From Trochalopteron elliotii (Eukaryota > Chordata > Aves > Passeriformes > Leiothrichidae), in NCBI GenBank assembly GCA_024734555.1, contig JANPWX010000122.1, positions 94,301 through 158,300 on the forward strand: DNA of 64,000 nucleotides. The letters are read 5' to 3'. Shown one piece after another: positions 13,431 through 25,200 of the stretch. Position 1 is the first letter of the stretch, and every line of letters begins with the position of its first letter. The position numbers were made by a program, and so were the translations under genes. The notes below the pieces were generated by a model, which saw only the letters and a list, made by a program, of their open reading frames with translations, had not been told where the DNA came from and did no database searches.

Positions 13431-15829
13431 GTAAGCTGCTGCCTCTCCAGGCCAGGCTGTGTGTGTTTATTCTCTGGAGCAGCAAGAGCTCTCTGGCCCT
13501 CAGCAGCCCCTGATGCTGCAGGTGATGCCTGGGGGTGGTTGTGAGTCTTTCTCTCTTNNNNNNNNNNNNNNNNNNNNNNNNNNNNNNNNNNNNNNNNNNN
13601 NNNNNNNNNNNNNNNNNNNNNNNNNNNNNNNNNNNNNNNNNNNNNNNNNNNNNNNNNNNNNNNNNNNNNNNNNNNNNNNNNNNNNNNNNNNNNNNNNNNN
13701 NNNNNNNNNNNNNNNNNNNNNNNNNNNNNNNNNNNNNNNNNNNNNNNNNNNNNNNNNNNNNNNNNNNNNNNNNNNNNNNNNNNNNNNNNNNNNNNNNNNN
13801 NNNNNNNNNNNNNNNNNNNNNNNNNNNNNNNNNNNNNNNNNNNNNNNNNNNNNNNNNNNNNNNNNNNNNNNNNNNNNNNNNNNNNNNNNNNNNNNNNNNN
13901 NNNNNNNNNNNNNNNNNNNGAGCTGTGTGTGCACCTTGGCACAGCACTCGATGTTCGGGGGGTTTAGAGGTGCCAGATGTAGAAATCTGTGGCTTCTTTA
14001 TGAGTTACAGCTTTCTCCTCCAGAAAACTGGGAGATGAAATGTTGGAGCTGTAATTGGATCTTGGCCATCCAGCAGTGTCACCTAAGCCTAATCCTGCTG
14101 ACATTAATGAAAGTTAGTGAAATGACAAGTACCCTCCCCTCACACACCCCTTCTCTTCAGAATCTTGGAGATTTCTTCTGGGAGCCTGGTGGTTTTCATC
14201 TGGTGTGCAGCTGTGTGGTGCTGAGCTGAACCCCCCTTTCCAAAGGATGTACTGCCTGTGTAACCTGGTGAAGGATCTGATTACCTTTACATTCCTGCAG
14301 TCCTTACACCAACTGCCAGGCATTTCCTGCCCTGACTCTTTCAGGAGCCCTCCATGTAACGTTGGTTGTGTGTCTCCTGTGCTTGAATTCTGGCTGCTCA
14401 TGGCAGTGAATTTGCTCTTTGTAAATCATGAGCAGCATGAGCATACTTAATCCTGACTGTGGAGCAGTGAGGCAGATTAAATGACAATTAAAATCCTTTT
14501 AAAACATTCTAAAATATTTTAAAATGTGTTTTTAAGTATGATTGCAGTAATATCCACATGCACTTAGATTCTTACGTAAAATTCACCATTAGAAAATGGC
14601 AGCTGTAACTCCCCTGGATCCATCCCTTTGTTTGGAGCTCTGCAGGTCTGTAGTTACAAGGCTGGGCAGACACTGAGGTGTGTCTGAAAACGTGGTTGGA
14701 GGAAGGCTGGGTTGGTGTTGGCTCTGTTGAGTGCAGGGAGATGATCTTGGTTTCCCCCAGCTATAGATCTGGCTCCAGTTGCCCATCACACGGCCAGTTC
14801 TGAAGAGTAACTGGTGGAATGTTCCTCTTTCCCTTTTTTCAAAAGATGAGTTGTATCTCATGGAGTAGTGTCTCAACATATGGATCTTTTTTGCAGAAAC
14901 TGCCTGTGGTATTTTGCAGCGCAGCCAAAGTGGTGCAGAGAGTGCTTTCATGACAATGATTGCAATATGGAAGAAATTTTCTTTTCACCTACAGGCACTG
15001 CTGAGAACCAGCAAGGGATTTACTTGACTTTGATTTTCTCCTATTTCCTATTATATACTTTTCTTTGCAAGCCTCTTAAACCAGCCTGTTCAGTGTGTGA
15101 GATCAGTTCTCATCCCAGGGGAAGGCAGGGAGTGGAAGGTTATAGTTTCCCTCTAAGAGTCTCTCTGCTCTGTGACAATTGGCAGAGCTGCAGGGCCCTA
15201 CACAGTCCACATGCCTTGTCTGTCAGAATTTATTTCATTTTAAAGCCTCCGTGCATTGTCTAGACATTTGGGAGAACACAATGTGACTGTGAGGGCTCTG
15301 CCAGTGCTTTCTGCTCAGGCTGGATCCTTGTCACTGCATCTGGTTTTCAGCATTGTCATGGCTTGGGCTTGTGGGGATGTGTTGTTTAGGTAACCACATT
15401 TATGCTCTGGGCCATGAAGTGTCTTTGAGCTTTAAGTGCTCTTTACTATGTCTTCTGTCATTACATCTCCTTACGGGGTGATATTTGTATTTAGGTTTTC
15501 AAAACTGTGTGCCTCGTTCTGAAGTGTTGTTCTAAGCTCCCATGTTTCACATCTCCTGGATCCTGTAGGATGGCAGTGACCACTTTGCACTTGCTTGCTT
15601 TAACTCCAGATTTATTTTAGCTGCTTTGATCCAGAGCTACCCATGTGCACAGATGCATTCCTTTGGCACAGCCCAGATTTCTCCAGTCTCAAAAAGTCAC
15701 TGAGGAGGTCCTGTTGGCTTTTAGCATGGGTTAATTATATCCTGATAGGATTTGTCTATTCCTGAAACACACTAGGAGTTAATTCTTACTTTTAAACTTA
15801 GGACATCTTTTTCCTGTGCTTCTTCTTAG
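13431..15829 (+). other. FBLN2: FBLN2 intronic interval with assembly gap; one cbEGF exon expected but not visible
   Basis: The interval runs from GTAAGC to a TTCTTCTTAG acceptor. I read 13431-13557 and 13920-15829 for a D-[ILV]-[DN]-E-C start and found none, so the missing module is best placed within the N run. The sequence after the gap is unique, with an AT-rich patch at 14470-14590. No transposon was recognised. Confidence 0.7.
13558..13919. other. Assembly gap (362 N) inside FBLN2
   Basis: An unbroken run of N. Its length may be an estimate. Open frames that run through it are artefacts. Confidence 0.99.
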
Positions 15830-15953
15830 ATATTGATGAGTGTGCAATAGGAAGCCACAACTGTTCAGCTGCAGAGACTTGCTACAACATCCAGGGCAGC
15901 TTCCGCTGCCTGTCCTTCGAGTGCCCTTCCAACTACAGGAAGGTGTCTGACAT
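15830..15953 (+). CDS. FBLN2: FBLN2 exon j: last cbEGF module (five of six cysteines)
   Basis: A 124-bp exon after TTCTTCTTAG and before GTGAGTA. It enters in phase 1 and leaves in phase 2. It reads D-I-D-E-C to K-V-S-D-M, with the Met codon split (AT|G) across the last intron. H-N-C-S is an N-glycosylation sequon, and [10 protein letters not shown] fits the hydroxylation consensus. Only five cysteines are here; the sixth is the RC at the start of the last exon. In fibulins this module runs straight into the C-terminal domain, which explains the change of intron phase. Confidence 0.94.
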
Positions 15954-16867
15954 GTGAGTATGGCCCTGGGGCAGCACCAGAGCCAGCCCAGTGCCTCTGC
16001 TGTCATGTGGTGCTTGGTTTGTGGGTGGCTGTGGGTGCTCAGAGCTCTGGGAAGCTGCTTTGGCACCTGGAGCTTATGGACCTTCCCCGTGCAGAGTTTG
16101 TGTCTGGTTATCCTTTCTTCTCCCAAGCCCTAGAGCCCCTGTTTGCCCTCCAGCTGCTGCTGGAACAGCAGAGATCAGAGACTGCAGCTCTCCTTGCAGC
16201 TCTGAAATGGCTCTGTTTATAATTAAGTTTTAAAGTAAGATCTTTTATGCTGTTTGTATCAGAGCAGGAGCAGCCAGGCTGCTCAGTGCTCCACTTTTAC
16301 AGTGGGTTTGGGGCTCCCTGTTTAATATTCAGATTGCAGTTCCTCAGGGAGTGTTGGAAGGGAGCAGGATGCTGAGCTTGCCAGGCCACGGGGTTCTGGG
16401 AATGGCACATCCCCAGCTCCTCAGCAGCTGGGGCTCAGGAGCCCTAAAATCTCCCTACCCATTTCCTGCCTCAGTGGCTGCCAGTGCTGTGGGAACCTAT
16501 ATTTAGTTGCCTGTGGCTTAAAACATACTTTTCCTCCTTACAGAGCTGAGCAGCTTTCCCAGCTGAGGAGTTCATTTCCCACTCCCATGTTTTAGGTGCC
16601 TTTTAGGGTCTCATTTCTTTGAGACAGTGCCCCAGCCCCTGGCTCTCCTTCCCAGCTCTGTGCTGTTGGCAGCCTGGCTCTGGCTGGTCCTGGTGCAGCT
16701 CCCCACAGCTCCCCATGTCTGAGATCCCTGCCTCGGGCTGCACTGCTCCACAATTTCACAAACAGAAATGTTCATGGGCACTGGGAGAGCAGAACAAGCA
16801 GCCCCTGATCATACACTGAGGTTCAGGACTGCACTTTGTCCTGGTGCCTTTTGGGCTACCTGAAAAC

Positions 16868-17215
16868 TGAGGCCAGACAGAATTAAGGTAATAAAAAGCT
16901 GTTCTATTTATTGAAGGGCCTTCAGGTACATTTAGGGCAGATGAAGCCCCCCAGGGGCTACACCCAAAATGGATAGCCAGTCATGGGTTTTCATACTTTA
17001 ATCAGTTTGGTCCATTTGCACATTGGGGCTTAATCTTCCAGTTACAGCTTCAGGTCATTTACCCCAAGTTTGCTCCCCCTCAGCTCACTTTTGTTTCCAT
17101 CTCTGGAGCCTGAGGCAGTGAGGTGTCCTTGATTGCCAGGCCTGGAGAGGAATTGTTGTGTCTGACCAAAATGGGGAAGCAGCAGCTCACACTGTGTGTG
17201 GAGTTTAGAGTTCTA
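16868..17215 (-). mobile_element. LTR-like element A, antisense in last FBLN2 intron
   Basis: Read on the minus strand it has CCAATGTGCAAATGGACC, then a CCATTTTGGGTGTAGCC block, then CTGAAGGCCCTTCAATAAATAG with a polyadenylation signal near the 3' side. The same ordered blocks occur on the plus strand at about 30755-31015 and in part at 26935-27047, so this is a repeated family. The form fits a solo LTR of an avian endogenous retrovirus. No internal coding region was recognised. Ends are approximate. Confidence 0.65.
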
Positions 17216-17754
17216 CACTAAAGAATTACAGGATCACAAATAGATGAAAAATATAAAAGCCAAAATCCTGAGGTGTCAGTCAGATCCTTTGCAATGCCCT
17301 GAGGTGTTGGTGTTTCTCCCTGCTGTCCTCTGGCCACTGAAGGTGCCTGATACAGGTTAGCATGTGGTCAGAGTGTAATAAACCACGTCTAAATGTATCA
17401 ATCTTTGAGGGTCCAGCCTTTGCAGAAAAGTGGCTAAAATTAATTAGCGAGACTGCTCTTCAGAGGTGTTTTGTAAATCAAAAGGTTTAAGAAGGAAAAA
17501 TATCAAAATAACAAACGTTAGACAAAACAAAAATAAACTGCACACAGGTGTCTGAGAAACCTCTGACACCCTGCTAGGTGTAACATCTGACACTCCAAAA
17601 AGCCTCTCCTTCTTTTGTGCTTCTTCCTAAGCACTGAATGTTTTAGGAGGGACAACTTGGCCTGCTGCTGTTAAGATCACCAAGAGGCTTTGAGTTACAC
17701 TCTCAGAGTCCAATCCATGTTCTTGTGCTGGCACTGAGGCACTTACTGCTAGGA

Positions 17755-18075
17755 GGGTTGTTGTGATAGGACATGAAATAAAGATGCTTGACTCCAGTCA
17801 GAAGGCAGTAGAAATCAGAAGCTTTATTTACAATTCATTCAGCCCTTTTATGACATGCTGCACTAAGAAGACACGTTATTGGTCCATGGGGCTGACACCT
17901 CTCCCATTGGCTCAGTAACAGAAATAGCAGACGACACCTGTTTTTATGGGAAAGGACTATTGTTTACACAAGGTTGTTTTGGGAAAAAGAAAACTGTTGG
18001 AAAGTTTCTCTTGGGAAGAGCTCAGGCCCAGAAAATATTTGGTCCACAGAGGGTATGGAAGTTTCTGGGTTCTTT
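17755..18075 (-). mobile_element. LTR-like element B, antisense in last FBLN2 intron
   Basis: On the minus strand it carries TTGTAAATAAAGC (polyadenylation signal) followed by a short tail with AATCTT/CATCTTTATTTC-type sequence. Upstream of that lies a U3-like region with CCAAAACAACCTTG, a block shared with the LTR-like element at 27831-28140. It ends about 100 bases before the last coding exon. Probably a solo LTR; boundaries are approximate. Confidence 0.5.
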
Positions 18076-18173
18076 ACCTTAAGGGGTGAGTCTTAAACTT
18101 TTCCCTATGTGGAAAACACTTGGCTGGGTGTGAGAAGTGCATCCCTACAGGTGCCTCCCTCCCCTTTCCCCAG

Positions 18174-18531
18174 GCGGTGCGAGCGCATCGGCTGCTTCAA
18201 CTTCCTGGAGTGCCAGAGCACGCCGGTGCGCATCACCTACTACCAGCTCAACTTCCAGACCAACATCGTGGTGCCCGCGCACATCTTCCGCATCGGGCCC
18301 TCGCCCGCCTACGCCGGGGACAGCATCGTGCTCACCATCACCAGGGGCAACGAGGAGGGCTTCTTCAGCACCCGCCGGCTCAACGCCTACACCGGCGTCG
18401 TCTTCCTGCAGCGCCAGGTCAAGGAGCCCAAAGACTTCCTGCTGGATGTGGAAATGAAACTCTGGCGGCAGGGAACCTACACGACTTTCCTTGCCAAAAT
18501 CTACATTTTCATCACAGCTCACGCCTACTGA
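18174..18531 (+). CDS. FBLN2: FBLN2 last coding exon: fibulin-type C-terminal domain and stop
   Basis: It follows a strong CCCTTTCCCCAG acceptor. Its first G completes the split Met codon, and 118 further codons lead to TGA at 18529-18531. The start R-C-E-R supplies the sixth cysteine of the last cbEGF. Two more cysteines follow (IGCFNFLEC). The rest is the beta-rich fibulin C-terminal domain (domain III) with ITYYQLNFQTN, VPAHIFRIGP, GNEEGFF, RRLNAYTGVV and LDVEMKLWRQG, ending AKIYIFITAHAY. The domain takes part in matrix assembly and protein binding. These motifs are fibulin-2-like; fibulin-1 D, as I recall it, differs at most of them. The first 260 bases are very GC- and CpG-rich, which leaves other frames open by chance. 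Confidence 0.96.
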
Positions 18532-19290
18532 AGCCCGTGCTGCTGGCGTTGGATTTTTGTTTGGTGCTATGCTCTTTTAACTGGTCTACCAAAGCTTAAT
18601 ACCGTTGAACTGGCAATTCCATGTATCTAGCCTTGATATTATTTTTCTATCGTTGCTTTAAACTTTCTTATTGGTTGTGTAAATTAAGTTAATTTTTATC
18701 TTTTTACGTTCTGTTTCCCTATGCAATTCTGTACACCATCATCTGCCAATGAGCGAAGGAAGGGTTAGAAAGGCAGTACAGACGTTGTGACGAATATTAG
18801 GAAAAAGTTTTTACAGAAAGGGTAATAAAGTATTGGAATGGTCTGCCTGGGAAGGCGGTGGATTCACCATCTCTGAATGTGTTTAAGAAAAGACTGGATG
18901 TGGCACTTGGTGCCATGGTTTAGTTGAGGTTAGGGTTGGGTTGGACTTGATCTTGGAGGTCTCTTCCAACCTGATGATTCTGTGATTCTGTGAAATGCAG
19001 GAACCTTTTCTTAGCAGTTATTTTTAGGTGTAGTCACCTCTGCAGGGTATTGCACTAGAGAGGGAAGGTGTTCACGTGGGAGTGCTGGGAAGAAAAAACC
19101 ACGGAATGATTTCTCTTTCTGACACAGAGTTCTGGTTTGGCTGGGCCAGTGGCCTCGCTGGGGTGTCTGTGCTGAGGAGCTGAGCCCAGGGCCATCTGTG
19201 GACACTGATGGTGACCTCACCTCCTGCTCCCAGGTTGTTTTCCTCCTTCCAACTTTGATAATATGTTGCCTTAAAATATATATAAATAAA
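18532..19290 (+). other. FBLN2: FBLN2 3' UTR candidate with two possible polyadenylation signals
   Basis: After the stop the sequence becomes AT-rich and non-coding. AATAAA occurs at 18824-18829, inside a CR1 insertion, and at 19285-19290 within an AT-rich stretch. Either could end the transcript; transcript data are needed to choose. Confidence 0.45.
18786..18992 (+). mobile_element. CR1 LINE 3'-end fragment in or just after the FBLN2 3' UTR
   Basis: Follows the CR1 tail closely: ATATTAGGAAAAAGTTTTTACAG, then GGAATGGTCTGCCTGGGAAGG, GGATTCACCATCTCTGAATG, TGGATGTGGCACTTGGTGCC, TTGGACTTGATCTTGGAGG and terminal GATTCTGTG octamers. Sense to the gene. It is among the better preserved copies in the window. 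Confidence 0.9.
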
Positions 19291-22200
19291 AGGAAACTCT
19301 ACCAGTGAAAAAGCCTATGGGTGAATCTTGCTTTAGTAGGAGTGCTCATGTGCTGAATATTTGCAAGACCAAGGCCTCACCAGAATGCTACACTTTAAGG
19401 TGAAAGCTCATATTGCCGTTTTTAGTAGTTGTCTTTAAAGGTGTTGGTGTTCCTCTGTTCCTCACTCTATAATATATAAGTGCAGATTTGAAGCTTTGTA
19501 ATTCTTAAAGGAATGTCCAAATGGAAATAATGAAATAATAATTACTGCTCCTTATTTTAAAGCTTGGGCATGTCCCTGAGCAATAACTTGCAATTTTAAA
19601 TAGACAAAGAGGGGGTTTTCTTCTCTGCTCCAGGAAAATGCCTCCAGTGGTGTTGCCAAATGATGCAGAGAAAAATGCCAGTGAAATTGGTGGGTTCTAT
19701 CTTGCCATTTAGAAAAGAGTACAATCAAAGTTTTGAGCTCGATTTCCTCTGGTTCTTCAGGGAACTGGATGAAGTCCAAAGTTGGAGGCCAGATCTGGCA
19801 AAGCATAATATAATCGAAGTATTTATTAGAATTTAGAAATGAATATCGGAACTTCTTTGTAGCTGTTTTCTCTTTTTTTTTTATTTTCTCCCAAAATCTC
19901 CAGTGTTGCAATTTTCTGAGCTTCCTTTGTTCCAGCTGTAAGTATTCTGCAAAATGTTTTAAAGGAAAAAACATAGCTACAAGATATGGATGTTTATTTC
20001 TCTGCAGTTTGATAATCCCAGGGTGGATGGGGCCTCAAGGATCGTCTGATCCAGCCTTTCCTGGCAAAACAATAACCTGTTCTTTCCTACAGTTGATTTT
20101 ATTTTGATCGATGTGTACACAAAAAGAAATGGAGAAATTGAATCTAACATGTTTTTATGCTGTATTCAGCAGTTTTATTATGTTGTAAAAATTGCATCTA
20201 AAAATCTTGTAAACATCACCTATATGGTGAGAGTTAATGTTCTGTATTCACTGTATCCCCAGGCCAGTCTCTACCACTTCAAGTCACTCCTTTAATTTGG
20301 ACGTCCTTAAAATAAAGGGCAAATCTTTCTGTATCTGAGATCATAAAATCCCATTAGCAGGGAAAAATTATTTATGTTCCCCAGCTGTAAAACAAGGACT
20401 ATCAGTGAGCTCGCATACATCAAACTTCTCTTTGTTGTTTTCTTTTTTTCCTATAAAAAACCATTTAGCAAAAGATCTTCTTCCATCCATCTTTTGTTTT
20501 CCATAGTTAACAGTTCTGCAAGCATGCAACAGGGAAGTGCCAACGGAGAAAGGCATGTTTGTGCCATTTGTCATTCCAGTTAATTCCTGTCTGACAGCTC
20601 CAGGCCTTCCAGCCCCATCCTGCACACGTTCAGGGGTGACACATTTCTCCAAGCCCCACTGGGGCACGGCAGGAGTCACCAAAACCCTGAGTTTTCCATC
20701 AGCATTAGGATTTGATTGAGCACAAATGACACCCAGGCTTCGACTGTGCTTCTTGTCAGAGAACAAATGGACAAGTCATTTGTTACTGGGAGACCTTTTG
20801 CTGACTGAAACCAGCCACAGTCAATCATATTAAGGATCTGGCAGTTTTTAGCACCAACTCTTCATTTTCTAGACAGGTAATTGATAAAGAAAGTTTTAGG
20901 AAAGGCTTTGCATACTATTAGAAGGAAAATGCTCTGCTAGGAAGAAAGGTGTCTTCATCTGTAGTTGGAAAAGGTTGGAAAGGGTTGCTGGGTGCCACTG
21001 GCCAAAGGAAGGGAAAGGATTTCAGGAGGTAATTCCACATTCTTCTGCTTCCAGATTAACCAGAAGAGGGTTTTACCTTTTCCCACCCCAAAGAGTTGTC
21101 CCTGTCAGTTCAAGGGGGAGCAGGAGCAGTCAGCACTGCACCCTTTGCTCTGTCCTGGGGCAGTGCCCTGGCTGAACTTGAACAGCCTCCTCCCACCCAC
21201 AGAGGGATGTGCTTTCACGTGGTGTAAGTGGCCTTGAACTGGAATTTTGGTCTCCTTCAAGTGCTGCAGCTCCCAGAGGCCCAGTCTCCATCTCCAGGAA
21301 TGCTCCTTGCACTTTATTTGGCTGGGTAACCTCTGTGTGTGTGTGTGTCCACGTGCACAGGAGGTCTCAGTGGAAGGAGTTCAGGTCTGGGCTGCATTGC
21401 TTTTTCTTTTCCTTTGAGTAGGTTTCATTTATTCCCTTTGCTCCTCTGTGGCCACCCTACCCCTTGCCTGGCTGAGGTGAATTAAGAGCAACTACAGAAG
21501 AGCTGTGCAAGCTGATAAACTCACGAGGAAGACAACAGCTGCAAACCTCATAATGAATTACAGCTGACCTGGGGCATCTGTTCTAGATGTGTAAAAACTC
21601 AGATTATTGGTGGGTTCCCCAGGATGGAAATGGCCTTGCAGTGACCTCCCTGAGCAAGGCTTGCTCAGCTCAGCTTTGCCTGCTCCTGCCTCGATAAAAT
21701 CTGACCTCTCTGCACTCTGCTGTTGTATTCCTTGGGAGACCCAGTGATCCCAGAGACTGAGCAAGACCAAATGAGCTACTGGAAAGAACAAGAAATGTTC
21801 CTCTGTCTGTTTGCTGGAAATACGAGGGGGTCTACTCCAGAAAGAAGCATCAGGTTTTATTTGGACTGGGATGTACATAACAGAGTTAAAGTAGCAGGAC
21901 ACGGGTGAGAGGGATGTTTTTACCTCGTATTTTAAATTGTTCCCTTTCTGGAGCAGGGAGGAAGTGGTTTACAATCTCTTGGTGTGTAAATACATGTCTG
22001 TGGGTCACTGCAGGTGCTGGCCAGCCCTGCCAGCATTCCTAGTGTAGGGAAAGGCATTGGATGGCTCAGCCTGAGCCTCGCTCCTTCCCTCACACTCACC
22101 AGAGCAGGGGAGGGAGCTGTTCATGGGCCCAAATTTTTACATTTCTTCCAAGATATCCCAAGCAGACTTTCATTCTCTGTTATTTCCTCTGTACCAGTTA

Positions 22201-25200
22201 TTCAGTCAGTTATATCAATTCTATCAGATTCAGGACAGAAGTAAATTTCAGAGAGATTTTATGGTCAGAAGATGTAATGAGGGTTATTCTGCAGTGTCTC
22301 TTCAGCTTCAGAGCACGAGAGCCTCTCGTGCCAAGGTCCCAGTGCCTCTGCCAGCTGAGGGCACCTTGGAGAGCCAGGGAAGGGCTGAGCCCCCTCCAGC
22401 CCTGTTCCCTTGGGCAGTTCTTGGCACAGACACCTTTGGCAGGCCCTGGCCATGAGGGCACACACTCATTGTCCCTCTGTGTCCCTCTGTGTCCTTCTGC
22501 AGACCTGCCTCACACCTAGGGAGATGTTGTCCTTCATTTGCCTTTTTTTGTCTTTGTCTTTCCATTGCTCCCACCCATGCCAAGGGGAAGAGAAAGTTCC
22601 AGCCGTGGAGAATTAGGATTCTGGAGTAAAAATAGATCTTGAGGTCAAATAAAAAGTGTCTTCACACTTCCAGTGTTCTCTACATCACAGAGAGGTTCAT
22701 TTTGAAGTGGCTACTGAAGAGCAGGATTTGATTAAATCTGGTCCCAGTGATGTGAAGCTGAAGTCACAAACTCGAGCCTGTTGTCTCCTACAGCACAGTT
22801 CTTTCTCATGCACGTTCTCTCCCCATAAGCTGGGGCTCCTGTTGGTTTGGGGTTAAAAGTGACAGCATCTGCAGTGAATTTTCCCTTTTTAGCTGGGGTT
22901 GGGGAGGAGGAGGATGCTTGGTGGTGCCTGCCCTGCAGGCTGTGATGGGAGGGGTGGGACCAGACACTTTGTACATCACTGAGCTCCTGTGTGGCAGCCA
23001 AGAGCTGTGTGTGGGGCATAAATGCACAGCAGGATGTTTGAACTGCTTGGCACATGGAATGGGAGGGAGGGGCTGAGCTGCTGATGCTGAGGCTGCAGCA
23101 GGAGGGTCTCTGATCTCACAGACTGAGGCAGCCCCGTGGGACATAAACCCCAGCTCACTCTGGGTGCAGAACTGGGCTCAGGGGAGATGCCTTCTGCTTA
23201 CAGGTGACCCCTGGTCAGATTAGTGAGCCCAGAATGTGTGGGAAGGGAAATGAAATCAGTTCTGTGCAGGGTTCATCATGAGATTTGGTTCATTGCTCAT
23301 AGTCTGTATTCAATCTCCAGAGGAAATTCTGAGTTTCTGAAGAGAAACACTGATTGTGGACAGGGCCATCTGAAGGAGTCAGAGCTTTTCCCAACAGAAC
23401 AAGTGTGGAATGCTGCCCTTTCTGGGGAAGGGTGGAGGGGGGAGATGTAAAATCTAATTTTATTCAGGAATAATAGTCCAGTGTGCAGACCTCTAAACTC
23501 TCCTCTGATCTTCTCAGGCCTCTGAAAGCTGTCACCAGCCTCACTTCCAGCCTTCCCATCCTTGGAAATCCAGGAGTTCACAGTTTGTTTGGTAACTTTG
23601 GTACATTTAACCCCCAACAATCTCCGTCTCTCTTTCAGGAACTCTACTTGCAGCCTATGCTTTCTGCAGCTGCCTCCTGTGGGTTCTCTTGCTTTTACCC
23701 CACTGCCAGGAGGTCTTTGTTTCATCACTTCTCTCCCTTTTAAAGGAGCATGGGTCAGAAAGAAAAACATCCACCCTTTTTCCTTGATGCCTGAGAGCCT
23801 CCAACAGCATGAGGAGCTCACTGCCCTGCTGAGCCTCTGAGCTGCCAGGCCAGGTCCTGAGCAATAATATTATTCCAAACTCCACCATGTCTTTAAACTT
23901 CAGCATTGCAGGTTTGGAAGGCAGCTGCGCTGTCCCTTGGGGAGTTCACAGTGTGTTGTTGAATGAGTGCCCTGGGAAATCACTGATAAAGGATGATTTA
24001 TATTTCTCCAAATTCCACTCTTGGTTTTCATTTTCTTAAGGCATTATGTTTTGTTCTTTCTTGGAGTGTTTTTGTAGAGTTTAATGTTAAATATTTGCTC
24101 CCATGTGTTGTGTTGGCTTTTGAGAGGGTACTGGGGTTTTCAGCTGATATCCTTCAGCACCCCAGGGAACAGTGTAGGGCAGGGTGGGGACACTGCCCAG
24201 GTGGTGTCTGGCCCAGCCCAGAGCTGCTGCTGGGATGGTTCAGTCAGTTTTGGGCCACTGTTGTTGCAGAGCTGCTTGGGTTTGTTCTGCTGCTTGGTGG
24301 TGCCAGAGCTGGCTGGAACAGTGGCAGTGGAGATGTCCATGGAAATACACAAAAAACAGAGAAATGGCAGAGGAATTTCTTCTTCTCTCTCACGTGGTTT
24401 GAAGAGCAGAGTACAAGACCAGTTGTCACCTGCACACACCATGTTCCCAAACCTGTCAGTGATGTATTTATCCCCCCTCCCATGACAATAACTCAGTTAT
24501 TTTGTGGGTTGTTGTACTCCCCTGTCCAGGCAGGACAAGCCGTTTCCAAAGGCACATCCCAGTGTTTCACCATCTCTGTTGTACATTGCAGTCATCTCCT
24601 CACAATCAATAATGTAGAAATTTGCAGGCTCGTTTTCTTTCAACGCTGATCTAATTAGTTAATAAAATAATAGTCTCTCCCCTACCTCCTCCTACTCGTT
24701 TCCCCCTCATTTCTCATCTTGGCCACTGAAGAAATATTTCCTCTGTTCTCACGAGAGGAATGCATTTGCACTTGCCACAGCACTTCAAAGATACCAAGAA
24801 TATATTTTCCTTGTGCTGGTAATTGCTTTTCTTGGTCATTAGTTGATCAAAGTGGAGGAAATAGAGCAGGGGCAGTCAGACTAAATAATAGATTTGGAGG
24901 AGAACTGGGACTGGAGCTTTCTGGGGGGGTTTTCTTTTGTTTTCAAAGTGCTGAGTTATTCAGGCTCTGCACAGGGGTGCCTCCCTGGAAGGTGTGGAGT
25001 AACTGTGAAGTTACTGGGGTGGTTCCTCCGTGGTGTAAATCAGCTGCTCCACGATGTTCCTCATAGCTCCAACACAGGTTTGTCTCACAAGCAAACTGAG
25101 GAAATCCTTTTTTTTTTTTTTTTTTTAACCTGGCCAGCAAAATATGCAGGTGGTGAGAAAAAAAAATGGAAACCTGGGGGTTTGGTGCTTGGGTTTTTTG

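Larger units (their letters stand above)
15954..18173 (+). other. Last FBLN2 intron (2.2 kb), rich in LTR pieces
   Basis: Begins GTGAGTA and ends in a pyrimidine tract CCCTTTCCCCAG. Bases 15954-16860 are unique. It then contains two antisense LTR-like elements (about 16868-17215 and 17755-18075) separated by about 540 bases of AT-rich sequence. Confidence 0.75.

Noticed and set aside
13920..13940. AGC TGT after the gap as the Ser-Cys end of the missing cbEGF exon
   Set aside because: No acceptable splice donor follows (GTGTGC is poor) and the preceding bases are unknown; cannot be supported.
18145..18522. 125-codon minus-strand frame opposite the last FBLN2 exon
   Set aside because: Mirror of a GC-rich coding exon; the plus strand is clearly the real frame.
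23993..24649. 218-codon plus-strand frame in the intergenic region
   Set aside because: No domain, no splice or promoter context, unremarkable codon use; most likely chance.
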